Source of the DNA: Parabacteroides hominis
GTDB taxonomy: Bacteria > Bacteroidota > Bacteroidia > Bacteroidales > Tannerellaceae
Reading direction: 5' to 3'
NCBI RefSeq assembly: GCF_014287585.1
Contig: NZ_JACOOJ010000027.1
Coordinates: 1-64,000 of the forward strand
DNA length: 64,000 bases
Shown here: positions 37,185-46,266 of the stretch, one piece after another
Position numbering within the stretch: the stretch's first letter is position 1
Layout of the letters: every line of letters begins with the position of its first letter
Notes under the pieces: generated by a model
Database searches by the model: none
Seen by the model: only the letters and a program-made list of their open reading frames with translations
Told to the model about the DNA's origin: nothing
Translations under genes and position numbers: made by a program

Positions 37185-38453
37185 ATGGATAAATCAATTA
37201 TCAAATCAATCATCCTTCAGAACCAGGAACGAATAGAAGCAATTCCCTTGCAAAAGCGGAAGATGGACTTCGATGAAAAAGGGAATTATGTACTGGTAGG
37301 GCTTCGCCGTGCCGGAAAGTCTTTCATGCTTTACCAAAATATACAGGAACGGATCCGAACCGGTAAATCTCAACGCGAAGATATTCTATACATCAATTTT
37401 GAAGACGACCGGCTTCAAATAGGAGGCCTGGAAGATTTTGACACGCTGATAACAGCCTATCACGAAATATACACTGAACGTAAGCCTATCGTTTATTTAG
37501 ATGAAATCCAGATCATCAACGGATGGGAAAAATTCGCAAGACGCTTGGCCGACACTCAATACCGCGTGTTCATTACAGGCAGCAATGCCAACATGTTGAG
37601 CCGGGAGATAGCGACCACTTTGGGAGGAAGATTCATAGCCAGAGAGATATACCCGTTTTCTTTTGAAGAATATCTGATCTACAAAGGCATCAAGCTGGAT
37701 GCCAACTGGGAATACGCTCCTATTGCGACAAAAGTAAGGGGACTGTTTGATGAATATTTCCATTACGGCGGATTTGCAGAGATATTCAATCGGGCGGACA
37801 AAAGGGAATGGATAAACAGTTTATGCCAGAAAATCCTATTGGGAGATATCATTGCAAGAAATGATATCAGAAATGCTCCGCTAATTCGCCTATTAGTAAA
37901 AAAACTCGCCGAAAGCGTGATGCAACCCACTACACAGACCCGGCTTTTAAACATATTGCAATCGACCGGCATCAAATTAGGACGAAATACGATCAGTGAG
38001 TATCTTTCGTACATGGATGATGCTTTTCTTACGTTTAGCATTACAAACTATACCGATAGTTTGGCAGAGCGTATCTCCAACCTAAAACGATATTTCAGCG
38101 ATAACGGATTGCTCAACAACTATCTGTTCGATCCTACCACCAAACTATTGGAAAATCTGGTGGCCGTAACCTTACTCAAGAAGTATGGAGGATATGAAGA
38201 AGACAATTTGTATTACTATAACAAGGGAGTAGAAGTCGACTTTTATGTGCCTTCTCAGGAATTGGCGATTCAAGTATCCTACAATATCAGCGATCTCGAT
38301 ACACGGGAACGCGAAACAAAAGCTCTATATAAAATGGCTACGGTATTCCCGCTGAAGAAGCTCATGATTATCACAATGGATCAAGAGACTACTATCCAAG
38401 AAGACGAGAACAGCATCGAAGTGATCCCTATTTGGAAATGGTTGCTAAAATAA
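37185..38453 (+). CDS. AAA ATPase with DUF4143
   Basis: 422 aa from the ATG at 37185; the frame is open from 37089, but MDKSIIKSIIL is the usual family start. P-loop LVGLRRAGKSFMLYQ near residue 45, Walker B PIVYLDEIQIINGWEKF, sensor FITGSNANMLSREIATTLGG and RFIAREIYPFSFEEYL; C-terminal DUF4143 nuclease-like part with GVEVDFYVPSQELAIQVSY (E-x-D...Q-x-x). Members of this large family are common, often horizontally moved and poorly understood. Divergent from fecR. Confidence 0.88.
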   Translation: MDKSIIKSIILQNQERIEAIPLQKRKMDFDEKGNYVLVGLRRAGKSFMLYQNIQERIRTGKSQREDILYINFEDDRLQIGGLEDFDTLITAYHEIYTERKPIVYLDEIQIINGWEKFARRLADTQYRVFITGSNANMLSREIATTLGGRFIAREIYPFSFEEYLIYKGIKLDANWEYAPIATKVRGLFDEYFHYGGFAEIFNRADKREWINSLCQKILLGDIIARNDIRNAPLIRLLVKKLAESVMQPTTQTRLLNILQSTGIKLGRNTISEYLSYMDDAFLTFSITNYTDSLAERISNLKRYFSDNGLLNNYLFDPTTKLLENLVAVTLLKKYGGYEEDNLYYYNKGVEVDFYVPSQELAIQVSYNISDLDTRERETKALYKMATVFPLKKLMIITMDQETTIQEDENSIEVIPIWKWLLK

Positions 38454-38485
38454 AGTAAACTAAAAATAAAAAAACAGCCGAATTA

Positions 38486-38516
38486 TTTGCAGTTTGTCAG
38501 AGAATGCATATATTTG
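38486..38516 (+). promoter_or_regulatory. trp operon promoter
   Basis: TTTG at 38486-38489, 19 bases, TATATTTG at 38509-38516: an exact match to the Bacteroidales consensus TTTG-N19-TAnnTTTG. Transcription should start near 38520, about 20 nt before the leader peptide. Confidence 0.85.
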
Positions 38517-38539
38517 CTGCCGTAATAACAACAAAAGTC

Positions 38540-38602
38540 ATGAGAATAATTATAGTAAATACATATTGGTGGTGGCGCTCTTTACAACTCACAAGGTCGT
38601 AA
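38540..38602 (+). CDS. trpL: trp operon leader peptide
   Basis: 20 codons, ATG to TAA, reading MRIIIVNTYWWWRSLQLTRS: three consecutive Trp codons (TGG) at positions 10-12. It lies between the promoter at 38486 and the terminator at 38643 and leads into trpB. This is the classic arrangement in which ribosome stalling at Trp codons decides whether the downstream terminator forms. The conclusion rests on position and the Trp triplet; the alternative antiterminator stem is not obvious by eye. Confidence 0.85.
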   Translation: MRIIIVNTYWWWRSLQLTRS

Positions 38603-38642
38603 GGAACCAGCCCTCATGTATATACTATCGTGATATAATAAA

Positions 38643-38673
38643 AGGTCTGTCGCACTTGCGGCAGGCCTTTTTT
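38643..38673 (+). terminator. trp attenuator terminator
   Basis: Stem AGGTCTGTCGC (38643-38653) with GCGGCAGGCCT (38658-38668), pairing with two G-U pairs, followed by a T run. It starts 40 nt after the leader stop codon and ends 53 nt before trpB. Confidence 0.87.
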
Positions 38674-38726
38674 CGTTTAAGGCAAAGATTCGAAAAGACA
38701 AAAAATAAATAATAACAGATAGAACG

Positions 38727-39914
38727 ATGAAAACGTATCAAGTTGACGAAAATGGGTATTATGGTGAGTTTGGAGGGGCGTATGTGCCCGAAATACTTCA
38801 CCAGTGTGTGGAAAATTTGCAGAAGAAGTATCAGGAAGTATTGGAGAGTGATAGCTTCAAGAAAGAATTCAGCCAGTTGCTTCGGGACTATGTCGGACGC
38901 CCCTCCCCTCTTTACCTGGCTAAAAGGCTGAGCGGGAAGTATGGCTGCAAGATATATCTGAAGCGCGAGGATCTGAACCATACCGGCGCTCATAAGATCA
39001 ACAACACGATCGGACAGATCTTGCTGGCACGCCGGATGGGGAAAACCCGCATCATCGCCGAGACGGGAGCCGGGCAGCATGGCGTGGCGACCGCTACCGT
39101 ATGCGCGTTGATGAATATGGAATGTATCGTCTATATGGGTAAGACGGATGTGGAACGCCAGCATGCAAACGTGCAGAAGATGGAGATGTTGGGCGCAACG
39201 GTCGTCCCCGTTACTTCTGGCAATATGACGCTGAAAGATGCGACCAACGAGGCGATCCGCGACTGGTGCTGCCACCCTTCCGACACATATTATATCATCG
39301 GATCAACAGTCGGTCCTCACCCTTATCCGGATATGGTGGCGCGTTTGCAATCCGTCATTAGCGAAGAGATCAAAAAGCAGTTGTTGGAACAGGAAGGACG
39401 TGACTATCCGGATTATCTGATCGCCTGTGTGGGTGGCGGAAGCAACGCTGCCGGGACGATCTACCATTTTATTGATGACGAACGGGTAAAAATCGTTCTT
39501 GCCGAAGCAGGCGGTTTGGGGATTACGACCGGACAAAGCGCGGCAACCATCCAGTTAGGCAGGAAAGGCATCATACATGGGGCGCGTACGTTAGTGATGC
39601 AAAACGAGGACGGGCAGATCGAAGAACCTTATTCCATCTCTGCCGGACTGGACTATCCGGGTATCGGACCGATCCATGCCAACCTGTCGGAAACCCACCG
39701 GGCTACGATTCTTGCCGTCAACGACGATGAAGCGTTAGAAGCGGCTTTTTGCCTGACGCAGATCGAGGGGATTATCCCGGCACTTGAAAGTGCACACGCA
39801 TTAGGGGCATTACCCAAGATTAAATTCAAACCGGAAGACGTCGTTGTCCTGACGGTATCGGGCCGGGGAGATAAGGATATGGAGACGTATATTAAGTATA
39901 AGAATAAAAAGTAA
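38727..39914 (+). CDS. trpB: tryptophan synthase beta subunit
   Basis: 395 aa, canonical length. [13 protein letters not shown] near the N-terminus; [19 protein letters not shown] with the PLP lysine (H-K-I-N-N); [13 protein letters not shown] phosphate loop; C-terminal SGRGDKDM. Joins indole and serine to tryptophan in complex with TrpA. First structural gene of the operon, although TrpA comes last. Confidence 0.97.
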   Translation: MKTYQVDENGYYGEFGGAYVPEILHQCVENLQKKYQEVLESDSFKKEFSQLLRDYVGRPSPLYLAKRLSGKYGCKIYLKREDLNHTGAHKINNTIGQILLARRMGKTRIIAETGAGQHGVATATVCALMNMECIVYMGKTDVERQHANVQKMEMLGATVVPVTSGNMTLKDATNEAIRDWCCHPSDTYYIIGSTVGPHPYPDMVARLQSVISEEIKKQLLEQEGRDYPDYLIACVGGGSNAAGTIYHFIDDERVKIVLAEAGGLGITTGQSAATIQLGRKGIIHGARTLVMQNEDGQIEEPYSISAGLDYPGIGPIHANLSETHRATILAVNDDEALEAAFCLTQIEGIIPALESAHALGALPKIKFKPEDVVVLTVSGRGDKDMETYIKYKNKK

Positions 39915-39950
39915 CCGATCCCTCCTTCGGGAGGATAATAATAATGATCT

Positions 39951-41354
39951 ATGAACTATACATTTAAAACAATAAGCAGGAAGGTTCTCGGTGACCTCCA
40001 CACACCCGTCAGTATCTACCTGAAGGTACGGGATATTTATCCGGAATCGGCTTTATTGGAGAGTTCCGATTTTCATGGAAACGAAAACAGCCTTTCCTAT
40101 ATCGCGCTTTGTCCGTTAGCAAGTATCGGGATCAACAATGGGGAATGTACAGCTATTTTTCCTGATGGGAAAAGCGAGGTTACGGCATTGACGGAAACAT
40201 TTAACGTGGCGGATGCCATGAACGCGTTTTTGAAGCGTTTCTCGATTGAAGGTCCTGATAAGAAAGTCTGCGGACTGTTCGGATATACGGCTTTTGACGC
40301 CGTGCGTTACTTTGAGAACATCCCGGTGATGGAAGCGCATCACGAAGAGAACGATGCTCCTGATATGCTTTACATATTATACAAGTATGTACTTGTGTTT
40401 AACCACTTCAAAAATGAACTGACATTGGTCGAACTGCTGCAACCGGGCGAAAACTCCAATTTGCAGGAGATAGAGACATTGATCGAAAACCGGAACTACG
40501 CTTCTTACAACTTCCAGGCTATCGGTCCCGAAACATCTCCTATCAGCGGGGAAGAATATAAAGCGATGGTGCGGGAAGGCATCCGTCACTGCCTCCGTGG
40601 AGACGTATTCCAGATCGTACTGAGCCGCCGGTTCGAGCAGGCGTTCAAAGGAGACGATTTCAAAGTTTACCGGGCTCTCCGGAGCATAAATCCTTCCCCC
40701 TACCTGTTTTACTTCGACTTCGGAGGATTCCGTATCTTCGGCTCCTCACCCGAAACGCACTGCAAGGTAGCCGACGGTCATGCGAGCATCGACCCGATTG
40801 CAGGCACGGCTTTCCGCACGGGAGATGTAGCATTGGACAGACAGCGCACAGAAGCCCTGCTTGCCGATCCGAAAGAGAATGCCGAGCATGTAATGTTAGT
40901 CGACCTCGCCCGTAACGACCTCTCGCGCAATGCACATGGCGTACAGGTCGATTTCTATAAGGAAGTGCAATACTACAGCCACGTCATTCATCTGGTATCG
41001 CGTGTCAGCGGTGAAATCGATGCTGATAGTAATCCGGTTAAAACCTATATAGACACATTCCCTGCCGGGACATTGAGCGGAGCGCCGAAGGTACGCGCCA
41101 TGCAACTGATTACGGATATAGAAAAGCATAATCGAGGCGCCTATGGCGGTTGCATCGGGTTTATCGGCTTTGACGGTGACTTGAACCAGGCGATCACGAT
41201 CCGTACATTCGTCAGCCGTGGCAATGTCCTGTACTATCAGGCAGGAGCCGGCATTGTCGCCAAAAGCAATGATGAACGTGAATTACAAGAAGTAAATAAC
41301 AAGTTAGGCGCTTTGAAGAAAGCGATCGATCTGGCAACAACACTTATTAATTGA
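39951..41354 (+). CDS. trpE: anthranilate synthase component I
   Basis: 467 aa. N-terminal ALLESSD carries the LLES-type motif where tryptophan binds for feedback inhibition. The chorismate-binding C-terminal half has GDVFQIVLSRRFEQ, FGSSPETHCKV, PIAGTAFRTG, LVDLARNDLSRNA and GTLSGAPKVRAMQ. Works with TrpG to make anthranilate. Separate from trpG by a 118-bp spacer rich in short AACTTTCAACT-like repeats. Confidence 0.96.
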   Translation: MNYTFKTISRKVLGDLHTPVSIYLKVRDIYPESALLESSDFHGNENSLSYIALCPLASIGINNGECTAIFPDGKSEVTALTETFNVADAMNAFLKRFSIEGPDKKVCGLFGYTAFDAVRYFENIPVMEAHHEENDAPDMLYILYKYVLVFNHFKNELTLVELLQPGENSNLQEIETLIENRNYASYNFQAIGPETSPISGEEYKAMVREGIRHCLRGDVFQIVLSRRFEQAFKGDDFKVYRALRSINPSPYLFYFDFGGFRIFGSSPETHCKVADGHASIDPIAGTAFRTGDVALDRQRTEALLADPKENAEHVMLVDLARNDLSRNAHGVQVDFYKEVQYYSHVIHLVSRVSGEIDADSNPVKTYIDTFPAGTLSGAPKVRAMQLITDIEKHNRGAYGGCIGFIGFDGDLNQAITIRTFVSRGNVLYYQAGAGIVAKSNDERELQEVNNKLGALKKAIDLATTLIN

Positions 41355-41472
41355 AAATGAAAAGTGGAAAGTGGAAAGTTACTTGGGAGGTATAAGAACC
41401 GGTTTGGCTTAGCAAGCAGTTCCATTCTTAACTTTCAACTCTCAACTTTCAACTATAAAAAACAAAGTTTTT

Positions 41473-42048
41473 ATGAAGGTATTACTATTCGACAATTACG
41501 ATTCCTTTACCTACAACCTGTTGCATATACTGAAGGAATTAGGTGCGGATGTAGAAGTACACCGCAATGACAAGATATCATTAGACGAGGTGGAACGTTT
41601 TGACAAGATCCTTTTGTCACCCGGTCCGGGCATCCCGGAGGAGGCAGGCATCCTGCTGCCGTTGATCCGCCGCTATGCACCGACCAAGAGCATCTTAGGC
41701 GTCTGCCTCGGAGAGCAAGCTATCGGGGAAGCATTCGGTGCAACGCTTATCAACCTGACGGATGTGCACCACGGGGTTTGTTCGGATATACGGGTGAAAG
41801 TGGAAGACCCGTTGTTTGCAGGCCTGGAATCCGGTTTCCGTGCCGGCCGCTACCATTCGTGGGTCGTCTCAAAAGAGAATTTCCCCGACTGCCTGGAGAT
41901 CACGGCGGAAGATACGGAGGAAGGACAGATAATGGCACTCCGCCATCGCGAATATGATGTTCGCGGCATCCAGTTCCACCCGGAATCCGTGCTGACACCG
42001 AAGGGAAAGACAATCATACGGAACTGGATGGGCGGAATTGAAAGTTAA
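41473..42048 (+). CDS. trpG: anthranilate synthase component II, glutamine amidotransferase
   Basis: 191 aa. FDNYDSFTYNL, SPGPGIPEEAG, catalytic Cys in GVCLGEQAIGE, and His/Glu in GIQFHPESVLTPKG. Supplies ammonia to TrpE. CLGEQ instead of the common CLGHQ is seen in Bacteroidales versions. Confidence 0.95.
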   Translation: MKVLLFDNYDSFTYNLLHILKELGADVEVHRNDKISLDEVERFDKILLSPGPGIPEEAGILLPLIRRYAPTKSILGVCLGEQAIGEAFGATLINLTDVHHGVCSDIRVKVEDPLFAGLESGFRAGRYHSWVVSKENFPDCLEITAEDTEEGQIMALRHREYDVRGIQFHPESVLTPKGKTIIRNWMGGIES

Positions 42049-42081
42049 TAATTAAGAATTAAAGAATGAAGAATTAAGAAG

Positions 42082-43080
42082 ATGAAAGATATATTGTATA
42101 GATTATTCGAGCACCAGTATTTAGGACGTGACGAGGCGCGGACGATTCTTCAGAATATTGCGGAAGGCAAGTATAATGATTCACAGATTGCCAGCTTGAT
42201 AACGGTCTACCTGATGCGTAACATTTCCGTAGAGGAGTTGGCAGGTTTCCGCGAGGCGCTGCTCGAAATGCGTGTCCCGGTGGATTTGTCGGAGTTTAAG
42301 CCGATCGACATCGTGGGGACGGGAGGCGATGGAAAGAATACGTTTAATATCAGCACGACCTCTTGCTTTGTCGTAGCAGGTGCGGGATATAACGTTGTGA
42401 AACATGGGAACTACGGGGCGACCTCGGTCAGTGGCGCCAGCAACGTAATGGAACAGCATGGCGTGAAGTTCACTGCCGATATTGACCTGTTGCGCCGTTC
42501 GATGGAAGCCTGCCATATCGCCTACCTGCATGCGCCGCTGTTTAATCCGGCATTGAAAGCCGTAGCGCCGGTGCGGAAGAGCTTAGGTGTGCGCAGCTTC
42601 TTCAACATGCTCGGCCCGCTGGTCAACCCGGTGATGCCGGCCTACCAGTTGTTAGGTGTGTACAACCTGCCATTGCTCAGGCTTTACAGCTATACCTACC
42701 AGGAGAGCGGAACGCGTTTTGCCGTCGTACATAGCCTCGACGGATATGACGAAATATCGCTGACAGCGGAATTTAAGGTGGCAATGCCGGAAAAAGAGAA
42801 GCTCTACACGCCGGAAATGTTAGGTTTCCCCCGCACAACGGAAGCGGAACTGGACGGTGGTGAGACAGTCGCCGAGGCAGCCCGCATCTTTGACGATGTC
42901 CTGAACAACCGGGCGACTCCGGCACAAAAGAATTGCGTAATCGCCAACTCCGCTTTCGCCATCCAAGTCATCTGCCCTGAAAAGAGAATCACAGAATGCC
43001 TGGACGAAGCCCGCGAAGCCTTGGAAAGCGGCAAAGCATTGCAAACGTTCAATACGTTTATCAAATTGAATAATAAATGA
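42082..43080 (+). CDS. trpD: anthranilate phosphoribosyltransferase
   Basis: 332 aa. Phosphoribosyl-pyrophosphate site VGTGGDGKNTFNISTTS, KHGNYGATSVSGASNV, and GVRSFFNMLGPLVNPV. Second step of the pathway. Not fused to trpG, unlike enterobacteria. Confidence 0.96.
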   Translation: MKDILYRLFEHQYLGRDEARTILQNIAEGKYNDSQIASLITVYLMRNISVEELAGFREALLEMRVPVDLSEFKPIDIVGTGGDGKNTFNISTTSCFVVAGAGYNVVKHGNYGATSVSGASNVMEQHGVKFTADIDLLRRSMEACHIAYLHAPLFNPALKAVAPVRKSLGVRSFFNMLGPLVNPVMPAYQLLGVYNLPLLRLYSYTYQESGTRFAVVHSLDGYDEISLTAEFKVAMPEKEKLYTPEMLGFPRTTEAELDGGETVAEAARIFDDVLNNRATPAQKNCVIANSAFAIQVICPEKRITECLDEAREALESGKALQTFNTFIKLNNK

Positions 43081-43114
43081 TGGTTTATCATAATCGTACA
43101 ATAAAACAACGAAT

Positions 43115-43924
43115 ATGAAAGATATATTACAAGACATCATAGCCAATAAGCGCATCGAAGTAGAGCGGCAAAAACAAGCTGTCCGGTTGCAGACCTTGTT
43201 GGGACTGGGCGGTGAACGGCTCGAACGCCCTACCCGTTCCATGCGGGCGGCTCTTGCTGCATCTTCATCGGGTATCATTGCCGAGTTCAAACGGAAAAGC
43301 CCTTCGAAAGGCTGGTTGCATCCCGATGCTGCCGTAGCCGATGTGCTGCCCGCCTATGAAATGGGAGGCGCCGCAGCCTGCTCCGTCCTGACCGATTCGA
43401 ATTTTTTCGGCGGTTCCTTAGGCGACCTTTGCAAAGCACGCAGCCTGGTAGACCTGCCTTTGCTGAGGAAAGACTTCGTCATCGACGAATATCAACTCTA
43501 TCAGGCACGCGTGATGGGGGCCGATGCCATCCTGCTGATTGCCGCCTGCCTTACCCCGGAACAATGTCTCATGTTTGCGGAGTTGGCCCATACCCTCGAC
43601 ATGGAAGTGCTGTTGGAGATCCATTGTGAAGAAGAGCTCGGCCACCTCAACGCATCTGTCGATATGTTAGGCGTGAACAACCGCAACCTCGGAACATTTC
43701 ATACCGATGTGGAAAACTCCTTCCGCCTGGCAAAGGCAATGCAAACGGTCACCCGTGAAAGAAACCTCTCTCCCCTGTTGGTATCGGAAAGCGGCATTTC
43801 GGCAACAGCCACCGTTTCGAACCTCAGGGAAGCCGGTTTTCGCGGATTCCTGATCGGCGAGACGTTTATGAAAACCGATGCACCGGGCAGTACGCTCGCA
43901 CAATTCATAGGAGGATTGCCATGA
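43115..43924 (+). CDS. trpC: indole-3-glycerol phosphate synthase
   Basis: 269 aa, TIM barrel. IIAEFKRKSPSKGWL, SVLTDSNFFGGS, LLRKDFVIDEYQLYQAR, GVNNRNLGTF and SESGIS are all in place. Overlaps trpF by ATGA, and is a separate protein, not fused. Confidence 0.96.
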   Translation: MKDILQDIIANKRIEVERQKQAVRLQTLLGLGGERLERPTRSMRAALAASSSGIIAEFKRKSPSKGWLHPDAAVADVLPAYEMGGAAACSVLTDSNFFGGSLGDLCKARSLVDLPLLRKDFVIDEYQLYQARVMGADAILLIAACLTPEQCLMFAELAHTLDMEVLLEIHCEEELGHLNASVDMLGVNNRNLGTFHTDVENSFRLAKAMQTVTRERNLSPLLVSESGISATATVSNLREAGFRGFLIGETFMKTDAPGSTLAQFIGGLP

Positions 43925-44559
43925 TCATCAAAGTATGCGGAATGCGCGACCCCGAAAACATACGGGAGGTCGCAGCTTTAGGGGTCGACTGGATAGGACT
44001 GATATTTTTCGCAGGTTCCCCGCGAAAAATAATGGACAATGGACAATGGACAACGGACAATTACGGCAAGCGGTATCCCAATAGTCATTTGAAAAGGGTC
44101 GGTGTTTTTGTCAACGCTTCCTTCGAAACGTTGACCGGGACAGCGGCACTTTTCCGGCTCGATTACCTGCAACTGCACGGAAATGAGACGCCGGATGATT
44201 GCCATGCCTTGCAAAAGCGTGGTTATTCGCTGATCAAGGCATTCCAGATTGCAACAGCCGGCGACCTCGAACAGACTGCCGCTTATGAAGGGCGTGTCGA
44301 TTACTTCCTCTTCGATACCAAATGCAGCAGTTATGGAGGTTCCGGCAAGCAATTCGATTGGTCCGTACTCGAAGCCTACCGGGGAGAGACTCCTTTCCTG
44401 TTAAGCGGAGGCATCCGCCCGGAAAGCATCGGGGCAATACGTTCTTTCCGGCATCCCCGCCTTGCCGGGATCGACCTGAACAGTGGATTCGAGATCGAAC
44501 CGGGCCTGAAAGACATAGGAAAGCTAAGCATATTTATTAATCAATTAAAAAACAAATGA
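43921..44559 (+). CDS. trpF: phosphoribosylanthranilate isomerase
   Basis: 212 aa. IIKVCGMRDPENI at the start, KRVGVFVNAS, YLQLHGNETPDDC, and LLSGGIRPESI. The loop after FAGSPR is made of MDNGQWTTDN, encoded by tandem copies of TGGACAA (44032-44063); this resembles a repeat of intergenic type carried in frame through a surface loop that is also long in related species. The core barrel is otherwise intact. Confidence 0.93.
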   Translation: MIIKVCGMRDPENIREVAALGVDWIGLIFFAGSPRKIMDNGQWTTDNYGKRYPNSHLKRVGVFVNASFETLTGTAALFRLDYLQLHGNETPDDCHALQKRGYSLIKAFQIATAGDLEQTAAYEGRVDYFLFDTKCSSYGGSGKQFDWSVLEAYRGETPFLLSGGIRPESIGAIRSFRHPRLAGIDLNSGFEIEPGLKDIGKLSIFINQLKNK

Positions 44560-44603
44560 TGATTTATCAGCGAGCTAACAAACGAGGTTTGTCTCGTGGC
44601 TGT

Positions 44604-44742
44604 AGGCTCTCTTTTGCCGTCTGCTTCAGCAGACGGTTTAAAAGATTTAGAGCAAAGCCTCTTCCTCTGTGGACTTCAGTCCCTTTCATCTATTGTATCA
44701 ATCATCTATCCGTCTGCTGAAGCAGACGGCAAAAGAGAGCCT
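44604..44742. repeat. perfect 33-bp inverted repeat inside the trp operon
   Basis: Arms 44604-44636 and 44710-44742 are exact reverse complements; each also carries its own palindrome CCGTCTGCTTCAGCAGACGG-like core. Complementarity continues weakly outward (GTCTCGTGGCTG / CAGCCACGAGAC-like with mismatches). Loop 73 bp, no gene. It occupies most of the 260-bp trpF-trpA spacer, the widest gap among the structural genes. Confidence 0.85.
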
Positions 44743-44819
44743 GCGGCACAAGACGTTGCCTTGTCTGTTTGCTCACCCATAAATCATTATTTATTATCCA
44801 ACATTCATAATTCAAAAAA

Positions 44820-45629
44820 ATGAACCGCATTACAAACTTATTCAACACAAAGAAGAATGGAATCCTTTCCGTCTTCTTCACCGCCGGATATCCGAACCCG
44901 GACGATACGACGAAAATATTAAAAGAGTTAGAAAACAAAGGGATAGACATGGTCGAGATCGGAATCCCCTTCTCCGACCCGATGGCAGACGGCCCCGTGA
45001 TCCAGGAAGCCTCCACGGCTGCGTTGCGAAACGGGATGTCGCTGCATGTCCTGTTCGACCAATTGGAAAATATCCGTCAGGATGTGCATATCCCGGTTAT
45101 CCTGATGGGCTATCTGAATCCGATCATGCAATATGGTTTCGAAGCGTTCTGCCGGAAATGTGTGCAGACAGGGGTGGACGGCATGATCATCCCGGATCTG
45201 CCTTTCGCCGATTATATGGCGGATTATAAAGCCATCGCCGACCGGTATGACCTCAAAATGATCATGCTCATCACACCCGAAACCTCCGAAGAACGCATCC
45301 GCCTGATCGACGAACATACAAGCGGTTTCATCTATATGGTATCGAGTGCCTCCACTACCGGTGCGCAACAGAACTTCAACGAGCAGAAGCAGGCTTATTT
45401 CCACCGCATCGACGGGATGAGCCTCCGGAATCCGCGCTTAGTCGGTTTCGGCATATCGAACAAAGCCACCTTCGAAGCAGCCGCCGCCAACTCGTCAGGG
45501 GCTATCATCGGCAGTAAATTCATGCAATTATTGAAAAGCGAACCGGCAATCGACAGGGCGGTCGATAAATTATTGGATGCTTTAAAGAATGATGATTTAT
45601 CTGTTACTTTTGGCTTGATCCAAAAGTAA
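44820..45629 (+). CDS. trpA: tryptophan synthase alpha subunit
   Basis: 269 aa. Catalytic Glu and Asp in [15 protein letters not shown] and [41 protein letters not shown]. Cleaves indole-glycerol phosphate and passes indole to TrpB. Last gene of the operon. Confidence 0.96.
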   Translation: MNRITNLFNTKKNGILSVFFTAGYPNPDDTTKILKELENKGIDMVEIGIPFSDPMADGPVIQEASTAALRNGMSLHVLFDQLENIRQDVHIPVILMGYLNPIMQYGFEAFCRKCVQTGVDGMIIPDLPFADYMADYKAIADRYDLKMIMLITPETSEERIRLIDEHTSGFIYMVSSASTTGAQQNFNEQKQAYFHRIDGMSLRNPRLVGFGISNKATFEAAAANSSGAIIGSKFMQLLKSEPAIDRAVDKLLDALKNDDLSVTFGLIQK

Positions 45630-45865
45630 CCAAAAGATCAAGGCTTAACCGTCCGGTCTACTCCGGGCAAAGGTTCCGCTGTCGCCTGCGAAACTCGCTT
45701 CGCTCAGACAGCGCAGGCTCCCGGACGCTTCACCTTTACCCTCCGCTTGACGACCGTCCGCTTAGGCCTTTCTTAGAAAGCTCCGCTTTCTCTTGGGATG
45801 GCCGATACCGCCTGCCATATAGTTATAATTATCAGCAATCCCCACCCCCCTCACCCTCTCTTTTG

Positions 45866-45898
45866 GGGGCTGTCCAAAAAGTGTGACAGCCCCTTTTG
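45866..45898 (+). terminator. terminator or IS-end hairpin after trpA
   Basis: GGGGCTGTC / GACAGCCCC stem with a 10-nt loop and TTTT after it. The 270 bp before it are gene-free but hold small hairpins (AGAAAGC/GCTTTCT at 45775-45791). It could end the trp transcript; similar GGGCTGTC hairpins also occur at ends of insertion sequences, so a remnant cannot be ruled out. Confidence 0.6.
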
Positions 45899-45936
45899 CT
45901 ATTGTTTATTTCGGTAAAAAGTAGTATCTTAGGTAA

Positions 45937-45946
45937 GCAAAGTTAC
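45937..45946 (-). other. candidate attachment core of the CTnDOT-type element
   Basis: GTAACTTTGC on the minus strand fits the published IntDOT core GTAnnTTTGC. It lies 320 bp upstream of the integrase start, where the left end of such an element is expected. Caution: TAACTTTG also equals the Bacteroidales -7 promoter consensus. The 45947-46266 stretch shows palindromes such as GTGAGTT/AACTCAC (46142-46161) that may be arm-type integrase sites; no convincing gene is seen there. Confidence 0.5.
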
Positions 45947-46266
45947 TACAAAAAAGTGAAATGCGGAAAGATATAGTGATAGAATTGAGTTACAAGGGTT
46001 TTAGTTAAAGTGGCGATAATTCGTGAAGCCATTACAATCCTTGCCGAAGCCAAATCTTGACGCCGCAACGTTACTTGTTCGTAACCATGTCCGAAAATGC
46101 GACAAACGGGTACGAATGGCGAAACAAGACACTATGTTATAGTGAGTTACCCACAACTCACGTAACAAATACGGTTACGGAAAAAAGATTGCGCCGTTCC
46201 TCCCCGTTTTGCGTACCGACACCGGACTCTTCACCAACTAATTTTGAAATCCAAAAATTAAGAACG

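Noticed and set aside
45961..46060. Small frames MRKDIVIELSYKGF and VAIIREAITILAEAKS before the integrase
   Set aside because: They are in different frames and separated by a stop. They might be a frameshifted short gene or IS remnant, but there is too little to support a call.
46057..46266. N-terminal extension of the integrase by 70 codons
   Set aside because: The extended length does not match IntDOT, and the stretch lies in the attachment/arm region; the ATG at 46267 gives the exact 411 residues and catalytic numbering.
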